The notes: a model not told the origin generated them from the sequence alone. A stretch of 64,000 bases of DNA from Catenulispora sp. EB89 (GCF_041261445.1 NZ_JBGCCU010000008.1:310001-374000), one strand, 5' to 3'; positions 40,120 to 50,466 are shown, counted from the stretch's first letter. Numbers and translations: made by a program.

Positions 40120-42966
40120 ATGTCCGTGATCGCCGCTTGGTGGCTTCCGTTGCGCGTCGCCCGCCGGGAGGCGTGGCGGAACAAGCGTCGTTCGTTGCTG
40201 GTGGCGGCGATGATTGCGTTGCCGGTCGCTGGTGCTGTTGCCGCCGACACGTTGTGGCGCAGTGCTGAGGTGACGACGCAGGAGCAGGCGGTCCGCGACA
40301 TGGGGCGGTATGACGCGCGGATATCCGCGGGGTCTGGTTCGGCGCTGTATCAGAGCCCGGATGGGGCCGACTCGGCTCCGGTGCGGGCTGGGGATTCGGG
40401 CCAGGTGCAGCGTGGTCCCGGTGGCGCCGCCGACCTCGCCGCGCTGCTTCCGGCGGGGTCGCACGTCGCAGGGCCCTACGTGCGCTACAGCCTCCAGGCG
40501 CTCGTCACCCTCGGCGACGGCCGGACGTGGGCGGGGATCCAGGAGTGCGACCCGGGCGATCCGCTTCAGGCGGGCATCCTGACCCGGCACAGTGGGCGTG
40601 CGCCGAGTGGCGATGACCAGGTCGCGATCAGTTCCGCGCTCGCGCGTCATCTCGGTAAGGGTGCCGGTGACAGCATCGAGGTGCGCGTCCAATCCGGTGA
40701 CGGCAGCGCGCCGCCGTCGGCGCCGATGACCGTCCACGTCACCGGCGTCTACGACAGCACCTCGGCGCCTTACGACTCCACGATCTTCGCGCCGCACGCC
40801 GTCTTCAGCTCGGTGAGCACGGCGAGCACCGCGACGACCGCGACCACGACCACGGCGAGCGCCGCGACCACCGGGAGCCAGGCCGACAGTCCCTTCTACT
40901 TCGTCCGCGTCCCCGGCGGAGTCTCCTGGGACCTGGTCCGGCAGCTGAACGCGCACGGGTTCACCGCCGAGTCCAAGAAGGTCCTGGCCGATCCGCCCCC
41001 GCCGTCGCAGGTGCCGTTCTACTCGCTCGGACTGCCGATGTCCGGCCCCGCCGGCAGCAACGCCGAGGACCTGTTCGCGATGGCCGTGACCGGCGTGACG
41101 ATCGTCCTGTTGGAGGTCGTGCTGCTCGCCGGTCCCGCGTTCGCGGTCGGTGCCCGGCGTCGGCGGCGCGACTTCGGCCTGCTCGCCACCGCCGGTGCGG
41201 ACGGCGGGCAACTGCGCCGCGTCGTGCTGGCCGACGGCGTGGTGCTCGGCCTGGTCGGCGGCTGCGTCGGGCTGGTGGCCGGGGTGGCCGGCGCCGCGAT
41301 CGGCTTCCCGTACCTCGATCGGGCGACGCACCAGGCGCCGGGCGGCTTCCGGCTGGCGCCGCTCGAACTGCTCGCGGCGTTCGCGGTCGGTGTGGTCACC
41401 GGCGTCATCGCCGCGCTGGCGCCCGCCGTCAGCACCGCGCGGCAGGACGTGGTCGTCGCGCTCACCGGACGCCGCGGGCAGTCCGCGCCGCACTGGAAGC
41501 TGCCGATCCTCGGTCTGGTGGGAACGGCGATCGGAAGTGCACTGATTCTGTGGGGCGCGTTCGCCGAAGGCCACAACAGCTACCCGGTCACCGTGGGCCT
41601 GGTCGTCGCCGAGCTCGGAGTCGTGGCCTGCACTCCGATTCTCGTTACCTGGTCGGGCAAATTCGGACGCTTGCTACCTCTGAGCGGACGCCTCGCTCTG
41701 CGCGACGGAGCGCGCAACCGCGGACGCACCGCCCCGGCGGTCGCGGCGGTCCTGGCCGCCGTGGCAGGCGCTTCGACGATCGCGATGGTGATCAGCTCCG
41801 ACAGCGCCAAGGCGCGCGCGGAGTACAGCAGTGAGCTGCGCTCCGGCGAGGCGGCGCTGAGCCTGAACCCGCAGGCCGGCGTGGACCCGGCGCAGCTGGG
41901 GGCGCAGATCGCCGGGCTGTTGCCGACCCGGCAGTACGCCGTGGTGCAGGGCGTGACCTATCGCCCCGGGCTCGAGAACGGCTACATCCTGGCCCCGACC
42001 CTGGTCAGCGATGGCGTGGTTCCGGGCGAGCGCTTGCAGGCGTCGATCACGGACCGGCACTACGAACGGGGCGACGCGGGCTGTTGCACCGTCGGCGGCC
42101 CGGAGTTGCTGCGCACCATGCTCGGGTATCAGGATCCTGTCGCGGAGAACGTCCTGAGCCGAGGCGGCGTCGTGGTGTTCGGCCGTCCCGACGCCTCACA
42201 CGCCGGGCCGAATCCGACGGTCGTCGTCGGGTTGGGCCAGGTGTGCGTCGCATCGGAGATCGAAAACGTCGGCGGCATCCAGGCCGTCAACGGCCCGATG
42301 AAATGCACGCAGCCGCCGAACCAGCTGACGCTTCCCGCAGCCTACGTCGACGCGCCGCGGCAGCGGACCAACGCCGTCATCGCCCCGGCGCCGCTGGACA
42401 AGCTCGGTGTCTACTACCGTCCCTCGGCGTTGCTGTTCGACGACGCGAGCATGCCCACCGCCGCGCAGGAGCAGAAGGCGTCCGATCTGGCCGCCGGGGA
42501 CGGAATCACCTACCCGTTCTACGTCGAGCGCGGCTACCAGGACCACACCTATCTCGGGCTGCTCGCGCTCGCCGGCGTGGCCGGGGTGGTGATGCTCGGC
42601 GCGTCGGCCATCGCGACCGGCCTGGCCATCACCGACGCGCAGGCCGACCTGGAGACGCTGGCCGCGATCGGCGCGCGGTCCCGGGTGCGGCGCAAGCTGG
42701 CGGCGTCGCAGGCCGCGGTCACCGCCGGACTCGGCGCGCTGCTCGGGGCGGCGTTCGGCCTGCTCCCGGCGATCGGGATCATCGAGGTCGGGGCACGCGG
42801 CGCGTACGGCGCCCCGAGGATGGGGGCCGGCGACCGGGTCTATCTGTCGGTGCCGTGGCTGTTCCTGGCGCTGGTGATCGTCGCGCTGCCGCTGCTGGCC
42901 GCCGGCGGCGCGGCGGTGCTGACGCGGTCGCGGATCGACATGCGGCGGCGGCGCTTACAGGGGTAG
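40120..42966 (+). CDS. Orphan FtsX-like ABC-type permease (two FtsX domains)
   Basis: A 948-aa membrane protein. The first helix is near residues 20-45 (RSLLVAAMIALPVAGAVAA), then a large extracellular region, a group of helices around ~315-480, more helices near ~545-640, a second extracellular region and three C-terminal helices (~805-930). This is the duplicated FtsX/MacB-permease layout. Such permeases work with an ATP-binding subunit in export or signalling, but none is encoded next to it. The start is not certain (ATG 40102 or 40120); no SD. Confidence 0.85.
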   Translation: MSVIAAWWLPLRVARREAWRNKRRSLLVAAMIALPVAGAVAADTLWRSAEVTTQEQAVRDMGRYDARISAGSGSALYQSPDGADSAPVRAGDSGQVQRGPGGAADLAALLPAGSHVAGPYVRYSLQALVTLGDGRTWAGIQECDPGDPLQAGILTRHSGRAPSGDDQVAISSALARHLGKGAGDSIEVRVQSGDGSAPPSAPMTVHVTGVYDSTSAPYDSTIFAPHAVFSSVSTASTATTATTTTASAATTGSQADSPFYFVRVPGGVSWDLVRQLNAHGFTAESKKVLADPPPPSQVPFYSLGLPMSGPAGSNAEDLFAMAVTGVTIVLLEVVLLAGPAFAVGARRRRRDFGLLATAGADGGQLRRVVLADGVVLGLVGGCVGLVAGVAGAAIGFPYLDRATHQAPGGFRLAPLELLAAFAVGVVTGVIAALAPAVSTARQDVVVALTGRRGQSAPHWKLPILGLVGTAIGSALILWGAFAEGHNSYPVTVGLVVAELGVVACTPILVTWSGKFGRLLPLSGRLALRDGARNRGRTAPAVAAVLAAVAGASTIAMVISSDSAKARAEYSSELRSGEAALSLNPQAGVDPAQLGAQIAGLLPTRQYAVVQGVTYRPGLENGYILAPTLVSDGVVPGERLQASITDRHYERGDAGCCTVGGPELLRTMLGYQDPVAENVLSRGGVVVFGRPDASHAGPNPTVVVGLGQVCVASEIENVGGIQAVNGPMKCTQPPNQLTLPAAYVDAPRQRTNAVIAPAPLDKLGVYYRPSALLFDDASMPTAAQEQKASDLAAGDGITYPFYVERGYQDHTYLGLLALAGVAGVVMLGASAIATGLAITDAQADLETLAAIGARSRVRRKLAASQAAVTAGLGALLGAAFGLLPAIGIIEVGARGAYGAPRMGAGDRVYLSVPWLFLALVIVALPLLAAGGAAVLTRSRIDMRRRRLQG

Positions 42967-42985
42967 GTGCTTATCGCGGTGGTCG

Positions 42986-43816
42986 CTACGGGGCGGCCGG
43001 GGCGAGTTCGCGCACGAAGAAGGCCACGACCTGGTCGACGAGCTGCTGCGCGTCGGGGTGTCCTTCGAAGACGTGGTCCGCGCCTTCGACCGGGGCGAAC
43101 TCCGCGCGAGCCCCGGCCGCGACCAGGGCCTTGTGCAGGAGCTCGGCCTGCTCGACGGGGACTTTGCGGTCGGCGTCGCCGTGCATGATGAGGAACGGCG
43201 GCGCGTCGGCGCGGACGTGGGTGACCGGGCTGGCCAGCGTGGCGGCGGCCTTCAGCTTGTCGCCGTCGCCGTCGCCGTCGCGGTCGCGGTCGCGGTCGCC
43301 AGCGCCGTCGTCGCCGAGCAGACCCGCGATGGCGCTGAAATGGCGCAACGCGACCAGGTCCGTGGGCGAGCACCAGGTGGCGGCCGCGGCGATCGGGAGG
43401 TCGGCTCCATCGTCGGCGGGGGAGAGCGCCGCGAGCGCGCCGAGCGTCCCGCCCGACGACTCGCCCCAGACACCCACGCGCGCCGGGTCCAGTCCCCACG
43501 TCGAAGCGTTGGAGCGCAGGTACCTGATCGCGGCCCGCACGTCATGCAACTGCGCCGGGAACTTGGCCTCACCGGAGAACCGGTAGTCGATCGTCGCGGC
43601 GGCTATCCCGGCCGCGACGAGCGTGTCGAACACCGCGTTCGGCGCGAGGTTCGACGGCAGGTAGCGCCGATCGCCGGACCAGAAGGCCCCGCCGTGCATC
43701 CAGACCACGACCGGCACCGGCGAGTGCGCGCCGGCGTGCGCCGGGAGGTGCAGGTCCAGCAGGAGCGGCCGAAAACCCTGGATCTCGGCGTATGTCAGGC
43801 CTTCGAGGGTGCTCAT
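42986..43816 (-). CDS. Carboxylesterase/lipase of the HGG (BD-FAE/HSL) type
   Basis: A 276-aa alpha/beta hydrolase with the oxyanion motif [11 protein letters not shown], nucleophile GESSGG (~118), acid in [10 protein letters not shown] and His in EGADHVFEG. An inserted acidic run [13 protein letters not shown] (~175-188) is encoded by a 6-bp microsatellite and probably forms a surface loop. It acts on short acyl esters by family. It is followed on the same strand order by a small protein gene 10 bp away. Confidence 0.87.
   Translation of the reverse strand: MSTLEGLTYAEIQGFRPLLLDLHLPAHAGAHSPVPVVVWMHGGAFWSGDRRYLPSNLAPNAVFDTLVAAGIAAATIDYRFSGEAKFPAQLHDVRAAIRYLRSNASTWGLDPARVGVWGESSGGTLGALAALSPADDGADLPIAAAATWCSPTDLVALRHFSAIAGLLGDDGAGDRDRDRDGDGDGDKLKAAATLASPVTHVRADAPPFLIMHGDADRKVPVEQAELLHKALVAAGARAEFAPVEGADHVFEGHPDAQQLVDQVVAFFVRELAPAAP
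43256..43302. repeat. Hexanucleotide microsatellite in the esterase gene
   Basis: Repeats of CGTCGC/CGGTCG words encode alternating Asp-Gly and Asp-Arg in an apparent loop of the esterase. Confidence 0.75.
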
Positions 43817-43826
43817 GCGATTGGCC

Positions 43827-44201
43827 TCAGCGTTCCCGGAATCCGCCGAGGAACCGGCGGAACACGCCGCCCTCCCGGGGCAGCGGCGGCCGGGGCGGCG
43901 GCGCTTCGGTGCGGCGGGTGGCGATCGGCTGGTCGTAGTCGGTGCGCAGGAGCGCGTCGATGGTCTGCTGCTCGTCGAAGTCCTCGGAGCCCTCGATCGT
44001 CGGGACGTACCCGACCAGCATCCCGTCCTTCATCACCTGGGCCTCCAGGCCCGCGGTGTCGTCGGTGTCCCACTCGGCCTGGCGTCCGCCCGACAGCATC
44101 ACGCGCACGCCGAACTGGTAGACGCTGACCTTGGCGACGTGCGCGTCCACGCCGCGCTCGCGGAGGGCGTCGACGACGCGGCGCGCTCGATTCTCGTCCA
44201 T
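43827..44201 (-). CDS. Small conserved actinobacterial protein
   Basis: A 124-aa cytoplasmic protein. It opens [34 protein letters not shown] and ends in a Pro/Arg-rich basic tail. No catalytic motif or membrane helix. The minus-strand TACCCT hexamer at 44214-44209 ends seven bases before the ATG, a leaderless arrangement. It is divergent from the TetR gene and upstream of the esterase gene on the same strand. Function unknown. Confidence 0.75.
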   Translation of the reverse strand: MDENRARRVVDALRERGVDAHVAKVSVYQFGVRVMLSGGRQAEWDTDDTAGLEAQVMKDGMLVGYVPTIEGSEDFDEQQTIDALLRTDYDQPIATRRTEAPPPRPPLPREGGVFRRFLGGFRER

Positions 44202-44270
44202 GCTGATCAGGGTAACCGGCTGACCTCGGTCTGGGCCTCGACGATGGGGACCCGGCGCTCTTTCCGCGCG

Positions 44271-44310
44271 TTGACATCTTGATCGCTATCGCCATAGCGT
44301 CGGTTATGTG
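44271..44310 (+). promoter_or_regulatory. Leaderless promoter with TetR operator (tetR)
   Basis: -35 TTGACA (44271-44276), 18-bp spacer, -10 TAGCGT (44295-44300), GTG at 44308. The perfect inverted repeat CGCTAT-CGCC-ATAGCG (44284-44299) overlaps the -10. It matches the promoter at 45080 in spacing and sequence. Confidence 0.82.
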
Positions 44311-44961
44311 AGTCCTGACGCCGAGCCGCCCCCGCGCCGCCTCACCCGCGCCGAGGCCAAGGCCCGGACCCGCGAGCGGCTGCTGGACGCGGCCGCGCAG
44401 GTGTTCGCGCGCCGGGGCTTCGGCGGCGCGTCGGTGGACGAGATCGCCGAGACCGCCGGCTATTCGACCGGCGCGCTGTACTCGAACTTCGGCGGCAAGG
44501 ACGAGCTGTTCCTGGAGCTGCTGGACAGCCGGACCGGCCTGCGGCAGGACGCGGCGGCGGCGATCGTCGGCAGCCGCGACAAGACGGTGGAGCAGGTCCA
44601 GGCGGAGCTGAACCGGATCCTGGTCGAGGCCGCGGACGGGGACAGCGACATCGCGCTGTTGCAGGCCGAGCTGTGGCTGTACGCGATCCGTCGGCCGGAG
44701 TTGCTGGAGCGGTTGGCGTCGCGGTTCCGGGGCAACCGTGATGTGTTGAGCGGGCTGCTGGCGGAGCGCGCGCAGGCGCGGGGGCAGGCTGAGGATCTTC
44801 CGTTCGACGATCTGGCCACGGTGGTGCTGGCGCTGTTCCAGGGGCTGGTGCAGCTGCGGCGGACCGATCCGGAGCTGGTGCGTCCCGAGCTCTACGGGAC
44901 GGCGCTGAGCTGGATGTTCAGGGGGATCAACGAGGCCTCCTCGAGGCCTGACGAAGGCTGA
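44308..44961 (+). CDS. TetR-family repressor
   Basis: A 217-aa regulator. DNA-binding domain: RTRERLLDAAAQVFARRGFGGASVDEIAETAGYSTGALYSNFGGKDELFLELL. C-terminal ligand domain about 130 aa. The GTG is at the expected transcription start, so translation is leaderless. The operator in its promoter recurs upstream of the membrane protein gene at 45117, the likely target. A strong terminator follows. Confidence 0.92.
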   Translation: MSPDAEPPPRRLTRAEAKARTRERLLDAAAQVFARRGFGGASVDEIAETAGYSTGALYSNFGGKDELFLELLDSRTGLRQDAAAAIVGSRDKTVEQVQAELNRILVEAADGDSDIALLQAELWLYAIRRPELLERLASRFRGNRDVLSGLLAERAQARGQAEDLPFDDLATVVLALFQGLVQLRRTDPELVRPELYGTALSWMFRGINEASSRPDEG

Positions 44962-44993
44962 TCAGCACTCTTACACGTCACTGATTCACCGCA

Positions 44994-45022
44994 CCGCCGC
45001 AGGTTCTGCCTGCGGCGGTTTT
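44994..45022 (+). terminator. Rho-independent terminator after tetR
   Basis: Perfect 10-bp stem CCGCCGCAGG (44994-45003) / CCTGCGGCGG (45009-45018), 5-nt loop, followed by TTTT. It insulates tetR from the co-regulated gene at 45117. Confidence 0.9.
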
Positions 45023-45079
45023 CGTATGCCCGCAGCGTGATCAACGTACTCAGCGTGATCGACGCGCTCGGCCGTGCGA

Positions 45080-45119
45080 TTGACATAGCGATCGTTATCC
45101 GAATAGCGTTCGCTACGTG
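45080..45119 (+). promoter_or_regulatory. Leaderless promoter with TetR operator (45117 gene)
   Basis: -35 TTGACA (45080-45085), 18-bp spacer, -10 TAGCGT (45104-45109), GTG at 45117. Inverted repeat CGTTAT-CCGA-ATAGCG (45093-45108) is one base from the tetR site, and all distances are the same as there. Confidence 0.82.
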
Positions 45120-45542
45120 AATGCAACCCTGACCGGTCTGCCGAAGTCGATCCGCTACCTGCTCGGCGGCGTGATGATCGGCCTGTTCTGGTACCTCAAC
45201 CGCCACCGCCCGCCGTGGGAGGAGGCCCTGCGCACGATCGTCGTGTTCGCCGTGCTGATGGCCGCGCTGAAGGCGAAGGTCAGAAGCGCCGGGATCGACA
45301 TCCACCTGATCCCGCTGGTCGTCAGCAAGGCGGCGGTCGTCGTCGCCGCGGCCGTCGTCGAGCAGGTGCTGGAGCACTCAATGCGGGCTTCGTCCGATGT
45401 GCCGCTGTTCGTCGCGCTCGGGCTGGCCGCCACGGTCGCGGTGCTGGGGCCGTTCGGCGACAGCCACTACTTCACCGTGGCGGCCGAGGCTCAGACCAGC
45501 ACGGAGCCGCCGTCGACCGGGACGATCGCGCCCGAGGCGTAG
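45117..45542 (+). CDS. Small four-helix membrane protein under TetR control
   Basis: A 141-aa protein with about four membrane segments: SIRYLLGGVMIGLFWYL, ALRTIVVFAVLMAALK, LVVSKAAVVVAAAVVEQV and VPLFVALGLAATVAVLGPF. The hydrophilic C-terminus overlaps the convergent SDR gene by 52 bp. I do not recognise the family. The promoter is almost the same as that of the preceding tetR gene, so it is probably the main target; size and helices would suit a small transporter or envelope protein, but this is a guess. Confidence 0.75.
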   Translation: MNATLTGLPKSIRYLLGGVMIGLFWYLNRHRPPWEEALRTIVVFAVLMAALKAKVRSAGIDIHLIPLVVSKAAVVVAAAVVEQVLEHSMRASSDVPLFVALGLAATVAVLGPFGDSHYFTVAAEAQTSTEPPSTGTIAPEA

Positions 45543-46210
45543 GTCTGCTCCATGCAGTACACGAAGGCGCGCGCGATCTCCTCGACGCGGCCGGTGTGCC
45601 CGACCGGCGTCGTCTTGGCCGTGGCCTCGAAGAGCGCGTCGCGCTGGTCCTCCGGGAGCGCGGACCACAGCGGGCTCTCCACGACGCCGGGGCGGACCAG
45701 GTTGACCCGGACCGGGGCGAGTTCGAGCGCGAGTTCGCGGGTCAGGGCCTCCATGGCGCCGCAGATGCTGGCCGCCACGGCCCAGCCGGGGGCGGGGCGC
45801 GGGGCGGCCGAGCCGCCGGTGAGGGTGATGGAGCCGGTCGGGGCCAGGTGCGGTGCGGCGGCGCGGACGGCCGCCAGGACGCCGAAGTACCTGATCTCGA
45901 AGAAGCGGCGCGCGGTGTCGACGTCGAGCTCGGCGATGGGGGAGAGGGCCAGCGGCTCGCCCGAGGTGTACGCCAGGTGGTCGAACGCGCCGATCTGCTG
46001 GAAGAGCGTGTCGAGCGCGGCCGGGTCGCGGACGTCGACCGCGTGGCCGGTGGTGCCGGCCGGCAGTTCGCTGAGCGCGTTCTGGACGCTCTGCTGCCGT
46101 CCGGAGACGACCACGACCTGGGCGCCGCGCTCGGCCGCCGCGTGTGCCGTGGCCAGTCCGATCCCGGACGTGCCTCCGATCAGGACGACGCGCTGTCCGG
46201 TGATGTCCAT
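45491..46210 (-). CDS. Atypical short-chain dehydrogenase/reductase
   Basis: A 239-aa Rossmann protein. The NAD(P) motif is GGTSGIG with VDVRDPAAL and C-terminal YASGAIVPVDGGS. The catalytic YxxxK is missing: the region reads GWAVAASICGAMEALTREL, with neither Tyr nor Lys in place, although the preceding Ser is there (LTGGSAA). A similar W-A-x-x-A-A-x-C-G-A-M-E pattern is known to me from other actinobacterial SDR-like proteins. It may bind cofactor without the classical reaction. Divergent from a LysR regulator. Confidence 0.87.
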   Translation of the reverse strand: MDITGQRVVLIGGTSGIGLATAHAAAERGAQVVVVSGRQQSVQNALSELPAGTTGHAVDVRDPAALDTLFQQIGAFDHLAYTSGEPLALSPIAELDVDTARRFFEIRYFGVLAAVRAAAPHLAPTGSITLTGGSAAPRPAPGWAVAASICGAMEALTRELALELAPVRVNLVRPGVVESPLWSALPEDQRDALFEATAKTTPVGHTGRVEEIARAFVYCMEQTYASGAIVPVDGGSVLV

Positions 46211-46324
46211 GGCGGTTCCCTTTTCTCGTTGGTGCCGTTGGCGTTGTCTTTGCTGTCGCCGTCTGCCTTACGACGTCCACGATCCGCTGCGCGACGGTCG
46301 CGCGTCCAAGACCCGTCCGGTCGG

Positions 46325-46349
46325 CTGTGATACCTTCAAGGCATCACAG
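46325..46349. promoter_or_regulatory. 25-bp LysR-type operator
   Basis: CTGTGATaCCTT-C-AAGGcATCACAG, 12-bp arms with one mismatch, between the SDR and lysR genes. Confidence 0.75.
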
Positions 46350-46366
46350 GTAGCCGGGAGGCCTAC

Positions 46367-47245
46367 ATGGACCTGGACCTTCGCAAAATCCGCTACTTCA
46401 TGGCGGTCGCCGGCGAGCTGAACTTCGGGCGTGCGGCGCAGGAGCTGCACATCGCGCAGCCGGTGTTGTCGCGCCAGATCCGGGCGCTGGAGTCGGAGCT
46501 CGGCGTGCAGCTGTTCGTGCGCGATCGGCGGCGTACCGAGCTGACCCCGGCCGGCGAGGCGCTGTACGCCGATGCCGGGCCGGTGCTGGCGGGGGCGGAG
46601 GCGCTGCGGCGGCGGGTCGGGCGCGCCGCTCGGGGGACGGACGCGTTCACCGTCGGCTTCATGCCCGGGCTGATCGTGACCGGCGCGGTCAGGGCGCTGA
46701 CTGCCGCCCATCCGCAGCTGCGGGTCGAGGTGCTGCGGACGAGTTGGGCCGATCAGGTCGAGGTGCTGCGGGACGGCCGGGCTGACGTCAGCTTCGTGCG
46801 GCTTCCGGTCGACCAGCGCGGCCTAAAGGTGACGACGTTGTTCGAGGAGCCGCGGGTCGTGGTGCTGCCGAGCGGGCATCGCCTGGCGAGCAAGGACGAG
46901 ATTCATCTCGACGACCTTGCCGGCGAGACGCTGCTGCAGCCGCACAAGGCAGTTCCCGAGTGGCAGGCGCTGACCGGCGATACCGCGCCGCGGGACGAGG
47001 GTGGTCCGGCGCCGCTGGCCGTCGAGGAGAAGCTGGAGCATGTCGCCTCGGGGAGCGGCATCGTGATTCTGCCGGCGTCGACCGCCGGGTTCTATCAGCG
47101 TCCTGACGTGGTGACCGTGTCGATCGCCGACCTCGGGCCCACGCGCGTGGCCCTGGCCTGGGACGCGACCCGCCGGAGCCGGTTGATCGCCGAGTTCGCG
47201 GCGCTGGCCGCGGTCCACCTGAGCTCGCCGCGACCGACGGGATGA
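46367..47245 (+). CDS. LysR-family regulator
   Basis: A 292-aa protein. N-terminal helix-turn-helix LRKIRYFMAVAGELNFGRAAQELHIAQPVLSRQIRALESELG, then a periplasmic-binding-protein-like effector domain. GGGAGG precedes the ATG. It is divergent from the SDR gene with a 25-bp palindrome between, so it probably controls that gene and itself. The effector is unknown. Confidence 0.93.
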   Translation: MDLDLRKIRYFMAVAGELNFGRAAQELHIAQPVLSRQIRALESELGVQLFVRDRRRTELTPAGEALYADAGPVLAGAEALRRRVGRAARGTDAFTVGFMPGLIVTGAVRALTAAHPQLRVEVLRTSWADQVEVLRDGRADVSFVRLPVDQRGLKVTTLFEEPRVVVLPSGHRLASKDEIHLDDLAGETLLQPHKAVPEWQALTGDTAPRDEGGPAPLAVEEKLEHVASGSGIVILPASTAGFYQRPDVVTVSIADLGPTRVALAWDATRRSRLIAEFAALAAVHLSSPRPTG

Positions 47246-47322
47246 CAGCGTCGTGACACGCCGGTCGTCCGGTCGGCGCTCGGTTGCCTCACGGGCCCGG
47301 GCCTGCCTGTAGCGTCGTTCCC

Positions 47323-47964
47323 GTGGATCGTTTCAACGGCTTGGAAATCCCCGAATCCCTCGCGGAAGCGCTCGACCCCGCGAAGACCGCCCTGATCGTC
47401 TACGACATGCAGGTCGGCGTGCTGCGCCAGATCGCCGACGGCGAGCAGCTGCTGGCGAACGTCAAGCGCGTCCTCGCCGCCGCCCGCGAAAGCGGGATCC
47501 GCACGATCTTCCTGCGCCACTACTTCATGCCCGCGGCGCTCGCCGGCGTCTTCCAGCTGCGGCAGGCCAAGATCTGGCAGCACAAGACCGCCGCCGCAGA
47601 CACCCGGCCGCTGATCCCGCACGGCTCGCCCGGCTTCCACCTGGTCGAGGGCCTGGACCCGACCCCCGACGAGCCGATCATCGACAAGATCACGATGTCC
47701 GCCTTCGAAGGCACCCCGCTGGACCTCGTCCTGCGCGACTGCGGCATCCGCAGCTACCTGATCGTCGGCGCCGCGACCGAAGTCGGCATCGAACCCACCG
47801 CCCGCCACTCCACCGACCTCGGCTACATCCCCGTCATCGTCCGCGACGCCTGCGGCGCCGGCCACCCCGAAGCCGCCGAGCGCGCCCTGGCCGGCCTGGC
47901 GTTCACCGGCGACGCGTTCCTGACGGACACTGAGGAGGTGTGCCGGATCCTCGGGGCGCTGTGA
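47323..47964 (+). CDS. Isochorismatase-superfamily protein without the catalytic cysteine
   Basis: A 213-aa alpha/beta protein. The Asp and Lys of the family are present (ALIVYDMQVGVL, IIDKITMSAFEGT), but the cysteine position has Gly: VGAATEVGIEPTARHS in place of the usual TxVCVxxTAR. True isochorismatases such as PhzD also lack the Cys, while amidases need it, so an amidase role is unlikely. GTG 47323 is seven bases after TAGCGT (47310-47315), without SD, so it appears leaderless. Context gives no pathway. Confidence 0.85.
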   Translation: MDRFNGLEIPESLAEALDPAKTALIVYDMQVGVLRQIADGEQLLANVKRVLAAARESGIRTIFLRHYFMPAALAGVFQLRQAKIWQHKTAAADTRPLIPHGSPGFHLVEGLDPTPDEPIIDKITMSAFEGTPLDLVLRDCGIRSYLIVGAATEVGIEPTARHSTDLGYIPVIVRDACGAGHPEAAERALAGLAFTGDAFLTDTEEVCRILGAL

Positions 47965-48024
47965 TGGGGCCTCTGTCGCGGTTTTGGGTATCGCAGCCCT
48001 CGGCCTCGACCGGCACCTGACTGT

Positions 48025-49554
<1,530 letters not shown>

Positions 49555-49698
49555 GGTGCAGCCTTTCGGTGAGGGGGAGTCAGGCTGAGGGCGGGGGACG
49601 GTGCTGGGGGACGAGGTGCTGCAGGGCGCGGTCGTGCCGGCAGTGCCGGCAGTGCCGGCGGTGCTTCAGAAACCGGTTGAGCAGGGTGGCGCCAAGCC

Positions 49699-50466
49699 CT
49701 ACCAGCGCCCCGCGCCCAGGTCCCGCGAGATCATCTGCGCGGCGTTCTGCACGGCGGCGGCCAGCCCCGCGTCCGGTTTCCCGGTCGAAGGACACACCCG
49801 GTCCACCGCCCCGGTGATGCTGATCGCCCCGACCACCAGGCCGCCGTAGCCGCGGATCGGCGCGGCGATCGAGGCCTGGCCCAGCGTCGACTCCTCGATG
49901 TCGGTGGCGAAGCCGTGCTCGCGGACCTTCGTCAGCTCGCGGCGCAGCGCGGCCGGGGTGACCAGGGTGCGCCGGGTCAGCGGCGCCAGCTCGGTCTCCT
50001 GCAGTTCGGCGGCGGCCTGCGTGTCGTAGGCCAGCAGCACCTTGCCCAGCGCGCTGGCGTGCAGCGGCAGCAGCGCGCCCACGTCCAGGCTCTGCAGCGA
50101 GTCGTCCGGACGGAAGACGTGGTGCACGATGAGCACCTTGCCGTCCAGCAGCGTCCCGATCCACACCGCCTCGCCGCTGCGCGCCGCCAGGGCGTCGGCC
50201 CAGTTGATGGCCCGGGACCGCAGCTCGTTCACGTCCAGATAACTGGTGCCCAGGTGCAGCAGGGTGGCGCCGAGCTGGTACTTGCCGCTGGCTTTGTCCT
50301 GCTCGACGAAGCCGACGCCCTGCAGCGTGCGCAGGATGCCGTGCGTCGTCCCCTTCGCCAGGCCCAGCGAGGCCGCTATCTCGCCCACGCCGAGCCGCCC
50401 GGAACCGCGCGCCAGCAGGCGCAGGATCGCAGCCGCGCGTTCGATGGACTGCACGGGTCCCGGCAT
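49699..50466 (-). CDS. gylR: IclR-family regulator of glycerol use (GylR-like)
   Basis: A 255-aa regulator. N-terminal winged helix: SIERAAAILRLLARGSGRLGVGEIAASLGLAKGTTHGILRTLQGVGFVEQ. The C-terminal IclR effector domain has LHASALGKVLLAY and GYGGLVVGAISITGAVDRV. In Streptomyces, GylR represses the glycerol operon and responds to glycerol-3-phosphate. Here it is divergent from glpF-glpK-glpD and upstream of the other glpK on its own strand. Candidate operators lie in the intergenic region. Confidence 0.92.
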   Translation of the reverse strand: MPGPVQSIERAAAILRLLARGSGRLGVGEIAASLGLAKGTTHGILRTLQGVGFVEQDKASGKYQLGATLLHLGTSYLDVNELRSRAINWADALAARSGEAVWIGTLLDGKVLIVHHVFRPDDSLQSLDVGALLPLHASALGKVLLAYDTQAAAELQETELAPLTRRTLVTPAALRRELTKVREHGFATDIEESTLGQASIAAPIRGYGGLVVGAISITGAVDRVCPSTGKPDAGLAAAVQNAAQMISRDLGAGRW

